Positions 6,955-17,099 of a stretch of 64,000 bases of DNA are shown here, in pieces; the first letter of the stretch is position 1, and each line of letters opens with the position of its first letter. Source of the stretch: Ancylobacter lacus (lineage in GTDB: Bacteria; Pseudomonadota; Alphaproteobacteria; Rhizobiales; Xanthobacteraceae); NCBI RefSeq assembly GCF_018390635.1, contig NZ_JAHBGE010000008.1:110602-174601 (forward strand). The letters run 5' to 3'. The notes under the pieces are model-generated. The model was not told the origin of the DNA, ran no database searches, and worked only from the letters and a program-made list of their open reading frames with translations. The position numbers and the translations under genes were made by a program.

Positions 6955-9900
6955 TGGCCATCAACATTTCCGCCTGGTCGATCCGCAAGCCCATTCCCTC
7001 CATCGTCCTGTTCGTCGTGCTGACGGTGCTCGGCCTGTTCGCCTTCGGCGACGTGCCGATCACCCGCATGCCGAACATCGACGTGCCCATCGTCACGGTG
7101 CAGATCAACCAGTCCGGCGCGGCGCCGAGCGAGCTCGAGACCCAGGTCACCAAGAAGATCGAGACCACGGTGGCCGGCGTGCAGGGGGTGAAGCACATCA
7201 CCTCCTCCATCACCGAGGGCACCTCGCTCACCACCATCGAGTTCCAGCTCGAGACCCAGGTGGACCGCGCGGTGAACGACGTGCGCGACGCCGTGACCAA
7301 GATCCGCACCGAACTGCCACAGGACATCGACGAGCCGCTGGTGCAGCGCGTCGACGTCGAGGGCATGGCGATCGTCACCTATGCCGCCGAGGCGCCGACG
7401 ATGACGCCCGACGAGCTGTCCTGGTTCGTCGACGACACCGTCATCCGCGCGCTGCAGGGCGTGCGCGGCGTCGCCCAGGTGAAGCGCGAGGGCGGCGTTG
7501 ACCGGGAAATCCGCATCGCGCTGAACCCCCAGAAGCTCGCCGCGCTCGGCGTCACCGCCGCGGATGTGAACCGGCAGCTCGTCGCGACCAATGTCGACCT
7601 CGCCGGCGGGCGCGGCGAGATCGGCACGCTGGAGCAGTCGGTGCGCACGCTCGGCGGCGCCGCCACCGTGGCCGACCTCGCCGAGACCCGCATCGCGCTG
7701 CCGGGCGGGCGCCAGGTCCGCCTCGCCGATCTCGGCACCGTGACGGACGGGGCGGCCGAGCCGCGGCTGTTCGCCCGGCTCGACGGCAAGCCGGTGGTGG
7801 CCTTCGGCGTCTACCGCGCCAAGGGCTTTTCCGACGTGGTGGTGGCGCAGAACGCCGAGGCGGAGCTGCGCCGGCTCGAGGCGCGCCATCCCGACGTGAC
7901 GATCACCCTCATCGACTCCACGGTGAAATACACCAAGGCCGACTATGAATCGGCCATGCACACGCTGGTCGAGGGCGCGGTGCTGGCGATCATCGTGGTG
8001 ATGATCTTCCTGCGCGACTGGCGGGCGACGCTGGTCTCGGCGCTGGCCATCCCGCTGTCGATCCTGCCGACCTTCTGGGTGATGAACCTGCTCGGCTTCT
8101 CGCTGAACGGGGTCAGCCTGCTGGCGGTCACGCTGGTGACCGGCATCCTGGTCGACGACGCCATCGTCGAGATCGAGAACATCGTGCGCCACATGCGCAT
8201 GGGCAAGTCGCCCTACCGGGCCGCGATCGAGGCCGCCGACGAGATCGGCCTCGCCGTGGTGGCGACCACGCTCACCATCGTCGCGGTGTTCATGCCGGTC
8301 AGCTTCATGGGCGGCATCGCCGGCCAGTACTTCAAGCAGTTCGGCATCACCGTCGCCGTTGCGGTGCTGTTCTCGCTGGTGGTGGCGCGGCTGCTGACGC
8401 CGATGCTGGCGGCCTATTTCCTGCGCGACCATGGCCACCGCGAGAGCCATGACGGGCCGGTGATGCGGGGCTATGTCGCGCTGCTGCGCGCCTCGATCCG
8501 CCACCGCTTCGTCACCATCGCCGTGGGCATCGGGCTGTTCGCCGTCTCGATGTGGCTCTCCACCCTGCTGCCGTCCGGCTTCATTCCCAATGCCGACGTG
8601 TCGCGCTCGGTGCTGGCGGTGGAGCTGCCGCCGGGCTCGACCCTGCACACCACCCAGGATGTGGTGGACGAAATTTCGGCGCTGATGAAGAAGCAGCCCG
8701 AGGTGGCGAGCGTGTTCGCCACCGCCGGCTCGAATTCGGGCGCCGGCGGGGGCGGCGGGCAGAGCGCCGGCGAGGTCCGCAAGGCGACGCTGATCATCAA
8801 CCTCGTGCCCCGCGCCGACCGCACCGAGACCCAGAAGCAGTTCGAGAACCGGATGCAGCGCGTTATCGCCGGCCTGCCGGACCTGCGGTTCAATTTCGGC
8901 GCCTCCGGCGGCGCCGGCCCCGGCGGGCGCGAATTCACCGTCATCCTCTCCGGTTCGGACGGGCCGGCGGTGGAGAAGGCGGCGCTGGAGCTGGAACGCG
9001 AGATTCGGGCGAAGGCCCACGGCCTCACCAATGTCGTCACCTCCGCCGCGCTGGAGCGCCCGGAGATCCGGGTGGTGCCGAAGCTGGCGGAAGCCGCCGA
9101 GCTCGGCGTGTCGGTCTCGGACATCGCCCAGACCGTGCGCATCGCCACCATCGGCGATGTCTCGCAGAACCTCGCCAAGTTCTCGGCCGGCGACCGCCAG
9201 GTGCCCATCCGGGTGCAGCTCGACGAGGCGGCGCGGGCGGAGATCGGCACCTTCCAGACGCTGAAGGTGCGCACCGCCGCCGGCGCCTCGGTGCCGCTCT
9301 CGGCGGTGGCGGACATCGAGTTCGGGGTGGGCCCTTCCAGCCTCGACCGCTACGACCGCGCCCGGCGCATCGCCATCGAGGCCGACCTCGTCGGCAACAC
9401 CCAGCTTGGCGAGGCGCTGGCGGAGGTCTACGCCCTGCCGGCGGCCAAGCACCTGCCGCCCGGCGTGGTGCTGAAGGAGGCGGGCGACGCCGAGATCATG
9501 GCGGAGGTGTTCGGCGGCTTCGCCATCGCCATGGCGGCGGGCGTGATGCTGGTGCTGGCGGTGCTGGTGCTGCTGTTCTCCGACCTGCTGCAGCCCATCA
9601 CCATCCTCGTCGCGCTGCCGCTCTCGGTGGGCGGGGCCTTCGTCGCGCTGCTGCTCACCAACAACGCCATGACCCTGCCGGTGGTGATCGGCTTCCTCAT
9701 GCTGATGGGCATCGTCACCAAGAACGCCATCCTGCTGGTGGATTTCGCGGTGGAATCGGTACGGCTCGGCCATGACCGCACCTCGGCGCTGATCGAGGCC
9801 GGCCGCAAGCGGGCCCAGCCGATCGTGATGACCACCATCGCCATGGCGGCGGGAATGGTGCCTTCCGCCATGGGGCTGGGGGAGGGCGCCGCCTTCCGCG

Positions 9901-10145
9901 CCCCGATGGCGATCGCGGTGATCGGCGGCCTGCTCGCCTCCACCGTGCTGTCGCTGGTGTTCGTGCCGGCGGTGTTCACGCTGATGGACGATGTCGGCCG
10001 CCTGTTCGGCAAGGTGTTCGGCCGCTTCGTCGGCGAGCGCGACGACCCGGAGGACGACCATCGGCGCGCCTCCGCGGCGGGCGCGGCGCCGCGCGGGGCT
10101 GAGGTCCAGCACGAGCTGCCGCCGCCCCGCATCGCGGCGGAGTGA
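6954..10145 (+). CDS. RND efflux pump inner-membrane subunit (AcrB/HAE family)
   Basis: A 1063-residue transporter, full length for the hydrophobe/amphiphile RND family. Near the N-terminus it has TM1 ([19 protein letters not shown]) and the typical porter-domain start ([16 protein letters not shown]). The TM4 proton-relay pair of aspartates is in [16 protein letters not shown], and the second half repeats the fold (LLILVDF-like [11 protein letters not shown]). A Gly-rich loop (GAGGGGGQ) lies in the second porter domain. It exports substrates by proton antiport together with the adaptor encoded upstream. The ATG overlaps the adaptor stop. A strong hairpin terminator follows at 10190-10227. 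Confidence 0.95.
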   Translation: MAINISAWSIRKPIPSIVLFVVLTVLGLFAFGDVPITRMPNIDVPIVTVQINQSGAAPSELETQVTKKIETTVAGVQGVKHITSSITEGTSLTTIEFQLETQVDRAVNDVRDAVTKIRTELPQDIDEPLVQRVDVEGMAIVTYAAEAPTMTPDELSWFVDDTVIRALQGVRGVAQVKREGGVDREIRIALNPQKLAALGVTAADVNRQLVATNVDLAGGRGEIGTLEQSVRTLGGAATVADLAETRIALPGGRQVRLADLGTVTDGAAEPRLFARLDGKPVVAFGVYRAKGFSDVVVAQNAEAELRRLEARHPDVTITLIDSTVKYTKADYESAMHTLVEGAVLAIIVVMIFLRDWRATLVSALAIPLSILPTFWVMNLLGFSLNGVSLLAVTLVTGILVDDAIVEIENIVRHMRMGKSPYRAAIEAADEIGLAVVATTLTIVAVFMPVSFMGGIAGQYFKQFGITVAVAVLFSLVVARLLTPMLAAYFLRDHGHRESHDGPVMRGYVALLRASIRHRFVTIAVGIGLFAVSMWLSTLLPSGFIPNADVSRSVLAVELPPGSTLHTTQDVVDEISALMKKQPEVASVFATAGSNSGAGGGGGQSAGEVRKATLIINLVPRADRTETQKQFENRMQRVIAGLPDLRFNFGASGGAGPGGREFTVILSGSDGPAVEKAALELEREIRAKAHGLTNVVTSAALERPEIRVVPKLAEAAELGVSVSDIAQTVRIATIGDVSQNLAKFSAGDRQVPIRVQLDEAARAEIGTFQTLKVRTAAGASVPLSAVADIEFGVGPSSLDRYDRARRIAIEADLVGNTQLGEALAEVYALPAAKHLPPGVVLKEAGDAEIMAEVFGGFAIAMAAGVMLVLAVLVLLFSDLLQPITILVALPLSVGGAFVALLLTNNAMTLPVVIGFLMLMGIVTKNAILLVDFAVESVRLGHDRTSALIEAGRKRAQPIVMTTIAMAAGMVPSAMGLGEGAAFRAPMAIAVIGGLLASTVLSLVFVPAVFTLMDDVGRLFGKVFGRFVGERDDPEDDHRRASAAGAAPRGAEVQHELPPPRIAAE

Positions 10146-10189
10146 GCCCACCCGGCGGCGCAGGCTGCCGGCGGCGTGGCGAACCCCAT

Positions 10190-10227
10190 GAAAAAGCCGG
10201 CGCGGGTGCCCCCGCGCCGGCTTTTTC
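10190..10227. terminator. Bidirectional hairpin terminator between the RND pump and a convergent gene
   Basis: AAAAAGCCGGCGCGGG and its complement CCCGCGCCGGCTTTTT form a near-perfect long stem with A and T tracts on both flanks. It can therefore stop the efflux operon on the plus strand and the Lon-domain gene on the minus strand. Confidence 0.9.
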
Positions 10228-10244
10228 AGGCTCGCGGAGAGGGT

Positions 10245-10919
10245 CTACTGCAGCGGGGTGTTGTCGCCGCCGTCGGCGGTGCGCGCCAGCGTCATCTCGG
10301 TCACGGCGACCAGGATCTCGGCACGGGTCCTGAGGTCGGCGGCCTCCAGCAGCGCCTGCTTCTCGCGGGCGCCGAACGGCGACATCATGGCGAGGTTGTT
10401 CACCAGCGTCTCGTTCGGCGCGCCCTTGATGTTGTCCCAGTCCGCCTCGAGCTTGTTGGCGTCGAGATAGGAAGCAAGGGTGCGCAGGAGCTGGCCGCGA
10501 TCCACCTGATCGGCGCCGCGATTGGGTATGAAGTCATCGGCGAAGGCCGTGAAATCCACCCGTGCCCGGCGAAACGGGGTGTCGACCGCCAGCTCTTCCA
10601 GAAGCCGGAAGCGGGCGACCCCGGACAGGCTGAGCACATAGCGCCCGTCGCCGGTCTCGGCCAGCTCGGTGATGCGCCCGACGCAGCCCACCGCCGCCAG
10701 CGCCGGCCCGTGCGGCAGGGCGCCGCCGCGGGGATCGGACTGGATCATGCCGATCAGCCGGTCTCCCGCCATGGCGGCGTCGATCATCGCGAGATAGCGC
10801 GGCTCGAAGATGTTCAGCGGCAACTGGCAGCGGGGCAGCAGCAGCACGCCTTCCAGCGGAAAGAGCGGGACGCTGTCCGGCAGTTCGTCCGGTCCCTGGT
10901 AGGGGCGGTTCATCGGCAT
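10245..10919 (-). CDS. Lon N-terminal substrate-binding domain protein
   Basis: A 224-residue stand-alone version of the Lon N-terminal (PUA-like) domain, with no ATPase or protease part. The diagnostic start is present: VPLFPLEGVLLLPRCQLPLNIFEPRY. Later come VGCVGRI and a helical C-terminal half. Such proteins are widespread and poorly characterised; a role in substrate or partner binding is inferred from the domain. The ATG at 10919 has GGAG eight bases upstream. The gene lies about 60 bases downstream of the thioredoxin-TPR gene on the same strand, and in many Hyphomicrobiales the two are neighbours, so they are likely co-transcribed. Confidence 0.9.
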   Translation of the reverse strand: MPMNRPYQGPDELPDSVPLFPLEGVLLLPRCQLPLNIFEPRYLAMIDAAMAGDRLIGMIQSDPRGGALPHGPALAAVGCVGRITELAETGDGRYVLSLSGVARFRLLEELAVDTPFRRARVDFTAFADDFIPNRGADQVDRGQLLRTLASYLDANKLEADWDNIKGAPNETLVNNLAMMSPFGAREKQALLEAADLRTRAEILVAVTEMTLARTADGGDNTPLQ

Positions 10920-10980
10920 GGTCGGTTCTCCGGACGGTGGTGCCGGGCGCGCGCCGCGCCCGGCCGGGGGCGGGCCGGCC

Positions 10981-11907
10981 TCAGGAGAACAGCAGCGAGG
11001 ACAGGCGGCGGCGGCCGAGAAGGGTCATCGGGTCGGTCGGCCCCCACGCCTCGAAGAACTGGACGAGCTGCTTGCGCGCGCCGTCCTCGTTCCACGCGCG
11101 GTCCTTCTTCACGATGGCGAGGAGCTGGCCGATCGCCTCTTCCCGCTTGCCACGGGCGTTGAGCGCGAGGGCGAGGTCGAAGCGGGCCTGATGGTCCAGC
11201 GGGTCGGCGGCGACCTTTGCCTCCAGCCCGGCGAGGTCGCCGAGGGCGGCGGCGGCCTCCTCGATCTCGATGGCGGCGCGCACCGCGGCGATCGCGGCGT
11301 CGCCGGCGATGGCGGCCGGCACCGCGGCCAGCGTCGCCTTGGCCTGCTCGATCTGGCCGCTGGCGAGCTGGGCCCGGGCAATGCCGGCATGGGCCTTGGC
11401 GTTCTCCGGCTCCTCGCCCAGCACGGCGGCGAAAATCTCGACGGCGCCGACGAGATCGCCCTCGGCGAGGGCGGCCTCGCCGCTGGCGAGCACCTCGGCG
11501 ATGTCGCCCCCGCCGGGGCCGCCCGCGGCCACCAGCTTGTCGACGAAGGCCTGCACCTGCCGCTCGGGCTGGGCGCCCATGAAGCCGTCGACCGGCTGGC
11601 CGTTGACGAAGGCATAGACCGTGGGCAGCGACTGGATGCCGAGCTGCTGGGCGACCTGGGGATGGTCGTCGGTGTTCATCTTGGCGAGGCGCACCTTGCC
11701 CTTGGCGCCGCGCACCACCTTCTCGATGACGGGGGTGAGCTGCTTGCAGGGGCCGCACCAGGGCGCCCAGAAATCGACGATGACGGGGCGGCGGCGGGAT
11801 TCCTCCACCACGTCCTTCATGAAGCTCCGGGTGGTGGTGTCGATCACCACATCGTCCCCGGCCGGCACACCCGCGGGGCCCGGAGTGGCGGACTGGTTCA
11901 GCAGCAT
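10981..11907 (-). CDS. Thioredoxin with TPR-like C-terminus (CnoX/YbbN type)
   Basis: A 308-residue chaperedoxin-type protein. The thioredoxin fold spans about 30-140, with the active-site motif WCGPCK intact (VDFWAPWCGPCKQL) and the cis-Pro loop SLPTVYAF. The C-terminal half carries the tetratricopeptide-like helices typical of CnoX/YbbN, which hold oxidised clients and pass them to chaperones. Because the CxxC is intact, thiol redox activity is likely, unlike the E. coli SxxC form. The start at 11907 follows GAGGTGATCC, a strong ribosome site. It precedes the Lon-domain gene on the same strand. Confidence 0.9.
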   Translation of the reverse strand: MLLNQSATPGPAGVPAGDDVVIDTTTRSFMKDVVEESRRRPVIVDFWAPWCGPCKQLTPVIEKVVRGAKGKVRLAKMNTDDHPQVAQQLGIQSLPTVYAFVNGQPVDGFMGAQPERQVQAFVDKLVAAGGPGGGDIAEVLASGEAALAEGDLVGAVEIFAAVLGEEPENAKAHAGIARAQLASGQIEQAKATLAAVPAAIAGDAAIAAVRAAIEIEEAAAALGDLAGLEAKVAADPLDHQARFDLALALNARGKREEAIGQLLAIVKKDRAWNEDGARKQLVQFFEAWGPTDPMTLLGRRRLSSLLFS

Positions 11908-11975
11908 GGATCACCTCGGCTGGGCGGCTCGTTGTCGAGCGTTAAGATGGTTCTCCGGGCGGGGAATGCAACGGC

Positions 11976-12551
11976 TCACGCCGTCTCTTCCGTCCCCTCC
12001 GGCGCGCGCTTGGGCACGGCGAGAATCACGGGCTCGTGCCCGGTGGCGCGCAGGAAGCGCACCAGGTCGTCGCGCCCGATGGTGGTGGTCGAGGTGTTGC
12101 AGAGCGGATGGCAGTTGATCTGCGCGTGCTCCAGCAGCTCGGCGTCGAGCACCACCGTCACCCGGCCGGCGGTGTCGTTGATCGGGCCGAAGGCGGTGAC
12201 GGCGCCCGGCTTCACGCCCAGCACCTCCTCCAGCAGCTCGGCGCTGCCGAAGGACAGCCGGCTGGCCGCGCCGAGCGGCACGTGCAGGCTCTTGAGGTCG
12301 ACCCGCGCCTCCTCCTCCACCACGACGAGGAAGAGCCGGCCCTTCTTGTCCTTGAGGAACAGGTTCTTGGTGTGCCCGCCGGCGATCTCGCCGCGCAGGC
12401 GCTGGGAATCCTCCACCGTGAAAAGCGGGGGGTGGTCCACCGTCACGGTGGCGATGCCGAGCTCGGCCAGCCGCGCGAAGAGATGCGGCGCGGCGGCGCG
12501 GGCGCTGTCGGTGGTCACGGCGGCGGCGGCGGGGGCGGTGGTGCTGGTCAT
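11976..12551 (-). CDS. YbaK/ProX-type aminoacyl-tRNA deacylase (prolyl-tRNA synthetase-associated domain)
   Basis: A 191-residue single-domain protein of the YbaK/INS family, which hydrolyses mischarged tRNA in trans. Visible markers are HPPLFTVEDSQ near the start, GGHTKNLFLKDKKG (the conserved Lys region), VTAFGPIND and the C-terminal INCHPLCNTSTTTI typical of ProX-like editing proteins. A low-complexity Ala/Thr stretch precedes the domain. The gene is separate from, but on the same strand as, the thioredoxin gene, with about 70 bases between. Substrate specificity (for example Ala-tRNA-Pro) is known for the family and not proven here. Confidence 0.9.
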   Translation of the reverse strand: MTSTTAPAAAAVTTDSARAAAPHLFARLAELGIATVTVDHPPLFTVEDSQRLRGEIAGGHTKNLFLKDKKGRLFLVVVEEEARVDLKSLHVPLGAASRLSFGSAELLEEVLGVKPGAVTAFGPINDTAGRVTVVLDAELLEHAQINCHPLCNTSTTTIGRDDLVRFLRATGHEPVILAVPKRAPEGTEETA

Positions 12552-12650
12552 GGCGGTTTTCTAGTGCGGCGCCGGGAGGAAGGGAAGCGTTGACAGCCGG
12601 CGCCCGGCGCGGCCACATCGTCGGCCTCGCGCGGCAACAAGGCAGTCTCC

Positions 12651-13442
12651 ATGCGTCCCGTCATCGGCGTCGTCTCCGACGTGAAGCCCGGCTCCGGCCA
12701 TGTCACCCACGGTGTGACGGAAAAATACCTGTTCGCGGTGGCGCGCGGCGCGCAGACCTACCCGGTCATGCTGCCCGGCCGGCTCTCGGACGTCGACGGC
12801 ACCATGAGCGAGACCGCGGTGCTGGAGGAGATCTTCGCCCTCGTCGACGGCATCTTCCTGCCCGGCAGCCCGTCCAATGTCGCCCCCGAACACTACGGCG
12901 CGGCGCCCTACGACCCGCCGCTGCCGTCCGACCCGCACCGCGACGTACTCTCGCTGCCGCTGATCCGCGCCTGCATCGAGCGCGGCGTGCCGCTGTTCGG
13001 CGTGTGCCGCGGCTTCCAGGAGATGAACGTGGCGCTGGGCGGTACGCTGCACCAGAAGGTGCATGAGCAGCCCGGCCATTTCGACCACCGCGAGGACGCC
13101 ACCGGCACCATCGAGGCGCAATACGCCCCGGTCCACGAGGTCGCGCTCACCCCGGGCGGCGTGCTGGCCGGTCTCGCCGGGGCGACGCGGTGGAAGGTGA
13201 ACTCGCTGCACGGCCAGGGTGTCGACCGGCTGGCGCCGGGCCTCGTGGTCGAGGCGCGGGCCGATGACGGGCTGGTGGAAGGCTTCCGGGTCAAGGACGC
13301 GCCGGGTTTCGCGCTGGCGGTGCAGTGGCACCCGGAATGGCGGTTCTGGGCCGATGCGCTGTCGAGCGGCCTGTTCGCCAGCTTCGGCGAGGCGGCGCGG
13401 GCCCGGGCGGCCGCCCGCCGCGGTCTGAAGGCGGCGGAATAG
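12651..13442 (+). CDS. Class I glutamine amidotransferase, PuuD-like gamma-glutamyl-GABA hydrolase
   Basis: A 263-residue protein with a complete class I amidotransferase triad: the nucleophile Cys in FGVCRGFQEMNVALGG, and His and Glu in VQWHPEWRFW near the C-terminus. The N-terminus (MRPVIGVVSDVK) and the SLHGQGVDRLAPGL segment are those of the PuuD/peptidase C26 group, which hydrolyses gamma-glutamyl-gamma-aminobutyrate in putrescine use. No other putrescine genes are adjacent. A GntR/FCD regulator lies convergently downstream and could govern amino-acid or polyamine use, but that link is speculative. Confidence 0.88.
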   Translation: MRPVIGVVSDVKPGSGHVTHGVTEKYLFAVARGAQTYPVMLPGRLSDVDGTMSETAVLEEIFALVDGIFLPGSPSNVAPEHYGAAPYDPPLPSDPHRDVLSLPLIRACIERGVPLFGVCRGFQEMNVALGGTLHQKVHEQPGHFDHREDATGTIEAQYAPVHEVALTPGGVLAGLAGATRWKVNSLHGQGVDRLAPGLVVEARADDGLVEGFRVKDAPGFALAVQWHPEWRFWADALSSGLFASFGEAARARAAARRGLKAAE

Positions 13443-13477
13443 CGCGCGAGGCACCCGCACGGCACCGCCGCGCCGTT

Positions 13478-14152
13478 TCAGCCGCGCGCGGTGAACAGGT
13501 GGCCGATGCCGTCGCGGATGTCGTCCTCGATGGCGCGGCGCAGCCGGGCCTCGTCGCCCGCGCCGAGTGCCCGCAGCGCCTCGGCGTGGCGGTCCACCGG
13601 GTAGTGGCGCTCGAGGTCGGCCAGCGCCATGCGCATGAAGGGCCCGATCTGCAGCCAGATGGACTCGATCAGCGGCAGCAGCACGTTGTCCGGCCGGCCG
13701 CCATAGAGCGCGGCGTGGAAGGCGAGATTGGTCTCGATCATCGCCTCGGTGTCGCCGGTCTCCACCGCGATGTCGGATTCGCGGTTCAGCGCCTCCAGCC
13801 GCGCACGGAACGGGCCGTCGGCGTGGTCGAGCGCCCGGGCGGCGGCCTCGGTCTCCAGCAGGATGCGGGTGGTCACCAGCTCCTCGAAGCGCCGGGCGGT
13901 CATCTCCGGCACCCGGACCCGGCGGTTGTCGAGCAGCACCAGCGCCCGCTCCGCCACCAGCCGGCGCAGCGCCTCGCGCACCGGCATCGCCGAGACGCCG
14001 AGCGCCTCCGCCAGCCCGCGGATCGTCACCGCCTTGCCGGGGGGGAACCGGCCGGACATCACGGTGCGCCGCAGCCGGCGGAACACCCATTGCTGCACCG
14101 TCTCGCCCGGCAGGCGGGGGTCGTCGGCGAGGTCGAGCCGGGCCTGATCCAT
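13478..14152 (-). CDS. GntR family regulator with FCD ligand domain
   Basis: A 224-residue regulator. The N-terminal winged helix is at about 15-80 (IRGLAEALGVSAMPVREALRRL, the GntR hallmark) and the all-helical FCD domain is at about 90-215 (TRILLETEAA, HAALYGG, HAEALRAL). FCD members bind small organic acids through a metal held by Asp/His residues. The ATG at 14152 has AAGGACCTCA upstream and is preferred over a start 45 codons earlier that runs through low-complexity sequence and the divergent promoter region. It is divergent from the Trm112-like gene. Confidence 0.9.
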   Translation of the reverse strand: MDQARLDLADDPRLPGETVQQWVFRRLRRTVMSGRFPPGKAVTIRGLAEALGVSAMPVREALRRLVAERALVLLDNRRVRVPEMTARRFEELVTTRILLETEAAARALDHADGPFRARLEALNRESDIAVETGDTEAMIETNLAFHAALYGGRPDNVLLPLIESIWLQIGPFMRMALADLERHYPVDRHAEALRALGAGDEARLRRAIEDDIRDGIGHLFTARG

Positions 14153-14170
14153 TGAGGTCCTTGAAGCGAC

Positions 14171-14217
14171 TGTCGAAGCTGACACCTTCGTTCTGACATG
14201 TGGCGGTGGCAATGTCA
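14171..14217. promoter_or_regulatory. Inverted repeats in the GntR/Trm112 divergent region
   Basis: TGACAT (14194-14199) and ATGTCA (14212-14217) form a perfect inverted repeat with a 12-base spacer. TGTC-GAAGCT-GACA (14171-14184) is a second, smaller dyad. Both lie just upstream of the GntR start, as expected for an autoregulatory operator. The assignment is inference. Confidence 0.4.
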
Positions 14218-14260
14218 CAGTCCTGCCGATTCCCTGCCGCCGCCCCGCCCGGAGTTGCCC

Positions 14261-14476
14261 ATGTCCACCGATGCCCGCACCGGCCACGAGATCGACCCGA
14301 AGCTGCTTGAAATCCTGGTCTGCCCGCTGACGAAGGGACCGCTGGACTATGACCGCGACGCCCGCGAGCTGGTCTCGCGCCGGGCGCGGCTGGCCTATCC
14401 CATCCGCGACGGCATCCCGATCATGCTGGTCGAGGAGGCCCGCCGCCTCGAGGAGCCGGTGCCCGGCAAGGGCTGA
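14261..14476 (+). CDS. Trm112 family small protein
   Basis: A 71-residue protein with the Trm112/UPF0434 layout: [17 protein letters not shown], then [23 protein letters not shown]. In eukaryotes Trm112 activates several methyltransferases; the bacterial role is not established. Only one of the Cys residues of the zinc-binding versions is present, as usual for proteobacterial members. The ATG at 14261 gives the expected family N-terminus. It is transcribed away from the GntR gene and convergent with the UbiH-type gene. Confidence 0.88.
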   Translation: MSTDARTGHEIDPKLLEILVCPLTKGPLDYDRDARELVSRRARLAYPIRDGIPIMLVEEARRLEEPVPGKG

Positions 14477-14499
14477 GGCCTGCCGTGCCGGCGGCGCCC

Positions 14500-15780
14500 C
14501 TACAGCGCCTGGCCGCGCAGCAGCTTCGGGGCCTGGCCACCGACCCCCGCGGCGTCGCGGATGAAGGCGTCCTTCAGCCGCGGCAGCCGCTCCACCACGC
14601 CGAGCCCGACGTCGCGCAGCAGCCGCAGCACGTCGGAGCGGTTCGAGAACAGGCGGTTGAGGCCGTCCGTCGCCACCCCCATGGTCAGCGTGTCGAAGCG
14701 GCGCCAGCGCTGGTAGCGCTCCAGCACCTCGACGCCGCCGAGGTCGAGCCCGAGCCTGCCGGCATCGGTGACCGCCTCCGCCAGCGCGGCGACGTCGCGC
14801 AGCCCCATGTTGAGGCCCTGGCCGGCGATGGGGTGGATGGTGTGGGCCGCATCGCCCACCAGCGCCAGCCGCTCCCCGACGAAGCGCCGGGCCATCTGGA
14901 AGCCCAGCGGGAAGGCGCGCGGGGTATCCAGAACCTCGATCGCCCCGAGCGCGAGACCGAAGCGCTGCTCCAGCTCGTCGTGGAACAGCACCGGGGGCAG
15001 CTCCAGCAGGCGCCGGGCGGCGGCGGTCGATTCGGTCCAGACGATGGAGCAGCGCCGTCCCGTCAGCGGCAGGACGGCGAAGGGCCCGGCGGGCAGGAAA
15101 TGCTCGATCGCCTTGCCCTCGTGGTCGCGCTCATGGCCCACCGTCAGCACGATGCCGGACTGGCCATAGGGCCAGCCCACCGTGCCGATGCCGGCCATGC
15201 TGCGCAGCCGGGAGCGGCCGCCGTCGCAGGCGCACACCAGCTCCGCCGCGACCGCCGCGCCGTCGTCCAGCGTGAGCCGCGCCGAGCGTCCTGCGCTTTC
15301 CAGCGCGGTGACGCCGGCATTCACCATCGCGATTCCCGCCGCCTCGGCGGCCTGTGTCAGGGCCGCCTGCAGCGCGGCGTTGGGCACCATGTGGGCGAAG
15401 GGCTCGCCGGGCGTCGCGTCATCGCGGGAACGGATCTCGCCGTCGAAGGAGAGGAAGGCGGGCCGGGCCACGTCGCCGAGCCTGGAATCGGTGATCTCCA
15501 TGGTCAGCATGGGCTGGGCCTCGGCGGCGACCTGCGGCCACACCCCGAGCGTTTCCAGCAGCCGGCGGGCGCCGGCGGCGATGGCCGAGGCGCGGGTGTC
15601 GCCGAGGGCGGGGCCGCGGGCGAAATGCGGGTCCGCCACCAGGATGCGCGCCTGCGCGCCCAGCCCGTGGCGCAGCGCGAGCGCGAGGGAGAGCCCGCCG
15701 AGCCCCCCGCCGGCAATGGCGATGTCGACGCGGCGCGGGGCCGCCGGAGCGGGGGAGGGGCTGGCGTGCGGGGCGGGCAT
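14500..15780 (-). CDS. UbiH/UbiF/COQ6-type FAD-dependent monooxygenase
   Basis: A 426-residue class A flavoprotein hydroxylase of the ubiquinone-biosynthesis group. The dinucleotide-binding GxGxxG is in DIAIAGGGLGGLSLALAL, the ring-hydroxylase DG motif in ELVCACDGGRSRLR, and the second FAD motif GDAAHTIHPIAGQGLNMGLRD is complete. It would hydroxylate the ubiquinone ring at the inner membrane; which position cannot be told from sequence. It ends close to, and convergent with, the Trm112-like gene. Its start is about 160 bases from the divergent tesB. Confidence 0.92.
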   Translation of the reverse strand: MPAPHASPSPAPAAPRRVDIAIAGGGLGGLSLALALRHGLGAQARILVADPHFARGPALGDTRASAIAAGARRLLETLGVWPQVAAEAQPMLTMEITDSRLGDVARPAFLSFDGEIRSRDDATPGEPFAHMVPNAALQAALTQAAEAAGIAMVNAGVTALESAGRSARLTLDDGAAVAAELVCACDGGRSRLRSMAGIGTVGWPYGQSGIVLTVGHERDHEGKAIEHFLPAGPFAVLPLTGRRCSIVWTESTAAARRLLELPPVLFHDELEQRFGLALGAIEVLDTPRAFPLGFQMARRFVGERLALVGDAAHTIHPIAGQGLNMGLRDVAALAEAVTDAGRLGLDLGGVEVLERYQRWRRFDTLTMGVATDGLNRLFSNRSDVLRLLRDVGLGVVERLPRLKDAFIRDAAGVGGQAPKLLRGQAL

Positions 15781-15942
15781 GGCGGTCTCCTCGAGGCCGT
15801 GGCGGCGCCGGGCATCGGTGGCGCGCGGGAGGGCGCAGCGCCGCAGCGCGGGCCCGGGCCGTTGTCGGCGAGCCGACTTATGCCTTAGCTAACAGGCTGG
15901 TGACAATGCGGCGCATCGCCGTGCCGCCGGACCGGAGCCGCC

Positions 15943-16911
15943 ATGCCCGCCGATCTGCCCCCGGATTCTTCGTCCAGCCCGCCGCCGGCTACCGCCGCCG
16001 CCGGCTCTGCTTTGCCGCCCGATGCCTTCGCCACCACCCCGCTGGTGCGCACGTTCCAGGCGCTGCTCGACCTCGAGCCGCTGGAGGTGAACCTGTTCCG
16101 CGGCCGCAACCCGCCGGCGGACTGGCTGGTGATCGCGCGGCGGGTGTTCGGCGGGCAGGTGCTGGCGCAGGCGCTGGTGGCGGCGCAGCGTACGGTGGAG
16201 GGCATCGCCGCCCACTCCCTCCACGGCTATTTCCTCCTCACCGGCGACCCGCAGGCGCCGATCGTCTACCAGGTCGAGCGCATCCGCGACGGCCGCAGCT
16301 TCGCCACCCGGCGGGTGGTCGCGGTGCAGCACGGCCGGCCGATCTTCATCATGTCCGCCTCGTTCCACCGGGAGGAGCCGGGCTTCGAGCACAGCATGAA
16401 GCTGCCCGCCGCCGTGCCGGAGCCGGAGGACATCCCGCCGATGGCGGAACGCGGGGCGGCGCTGGAGAAGCTGCCGGAGCTGGTGCGGGCCTACTGGACC
16501 CGGGTGCGGCCGATCGAGCTCAGGCCGGTGCATCTCGGCCGCCCGCCCGGGGCGGCCAATGCCGATCCGCGCCAGTTCATCTGGTTCCGCACCGCCGGGC
16601 CGCTGCCGGACGTGCCGGAGCTGCACCGGGCGATGCTCGCCTACACCTCCGACATGACCCTGCTGGAAACCACGCTGATCGAGCACGAGACCAGCGTGTT
16701 CAACGATGAGATCCTTGCCGCCAGCCTCGACCACGCGCTCTGGCTGCACCGCCCGTTCCGCATCGACGACTGGCTGCTCTACGCGCAGGACAGCCCCGCC
16801 GCCGGCGGCGGCCGCGGGCTTGCCCGCGGGCTGATCTACGACCGGGCCGGCCGGCTGGTCGCCTCGGTGGCGCAGGAGGGACTCATTCGTCCACGTGCAG
16901 TGCACAAATAA
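15943..16911 (+). CDS. tesB: Acyl-CoA thioesterase II (TesB)
   Basis: A 322-residue double-hotdog thioesterase that hydrolyses medium- and long-chain acyl-CoA. The first hotdog carries VFGGQVLAQALVAA and HSLHGYFLLTGD; the second has MLAYTSDMTLLETTL and LDHALWLHRPF with the conserved Asp. SVAQEGLIR closes the domain. An Ala/Pro-rich N-terminal extension of about 30 residues precedes the usual family start. It is monocistronic and lies upstream of the glnK-amtB unit, separated by a 316-base gap. Confidence 0.95.
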   Translation: MPADLPPDSSSSPPPATAAAGSALPPDAFATTPLVRTFQALLDLEPLEVNLFRGRNPPADWLVIARRVFGGQVLAQALVAAQRTVEGIAAHSLHGYFLLTGDPQAPIVYQVERIRDGRSFATRRVVAVQHGRPIFIMSASFHREEPGFEHSMKLPAAVPEPEDIPPMAERGAALEKLPELVRAYWTRVRPIELRPVHLGRPPGAANADPRQFIWFRTAGPLPDVPELHRAMLAYTSDMTLLETTLIEHETSVFNDEILAASLDHALWLHRPFRIDDWLLYAQDSPAAGGGRGLARGLIYDRAGRLVASVAQEGLIRPRAVHK

Positions 16912-17099
16912 CAGGCGCCATTGATCGCGAAATAATCATAACTTCGGCGGCAGCCGAGGGGCGCCGAAGAATTGTGCAGGCCCTTGCGCCGCCGGGCCGG
17001 GCAGCACCTCACAACCAGAGCGATTCCGCCGTTTGTGCGCCACCCGGACGGGGGGTGCGGGTGCGACCTATGCGGCGCGAAGGCTTGCCCCGCCTCGCT

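Noticed and set aside
6816..10151. An open frame of over 1100 codons on the minus strand, opposite the RND pump gene
   Set aside because: It is a GC-skew shadow of the well-supported pump gene: no start signal, no recognisable domain, and a His/Arg/Gly-rich composition typical of antisense frames in high-GC DNA.
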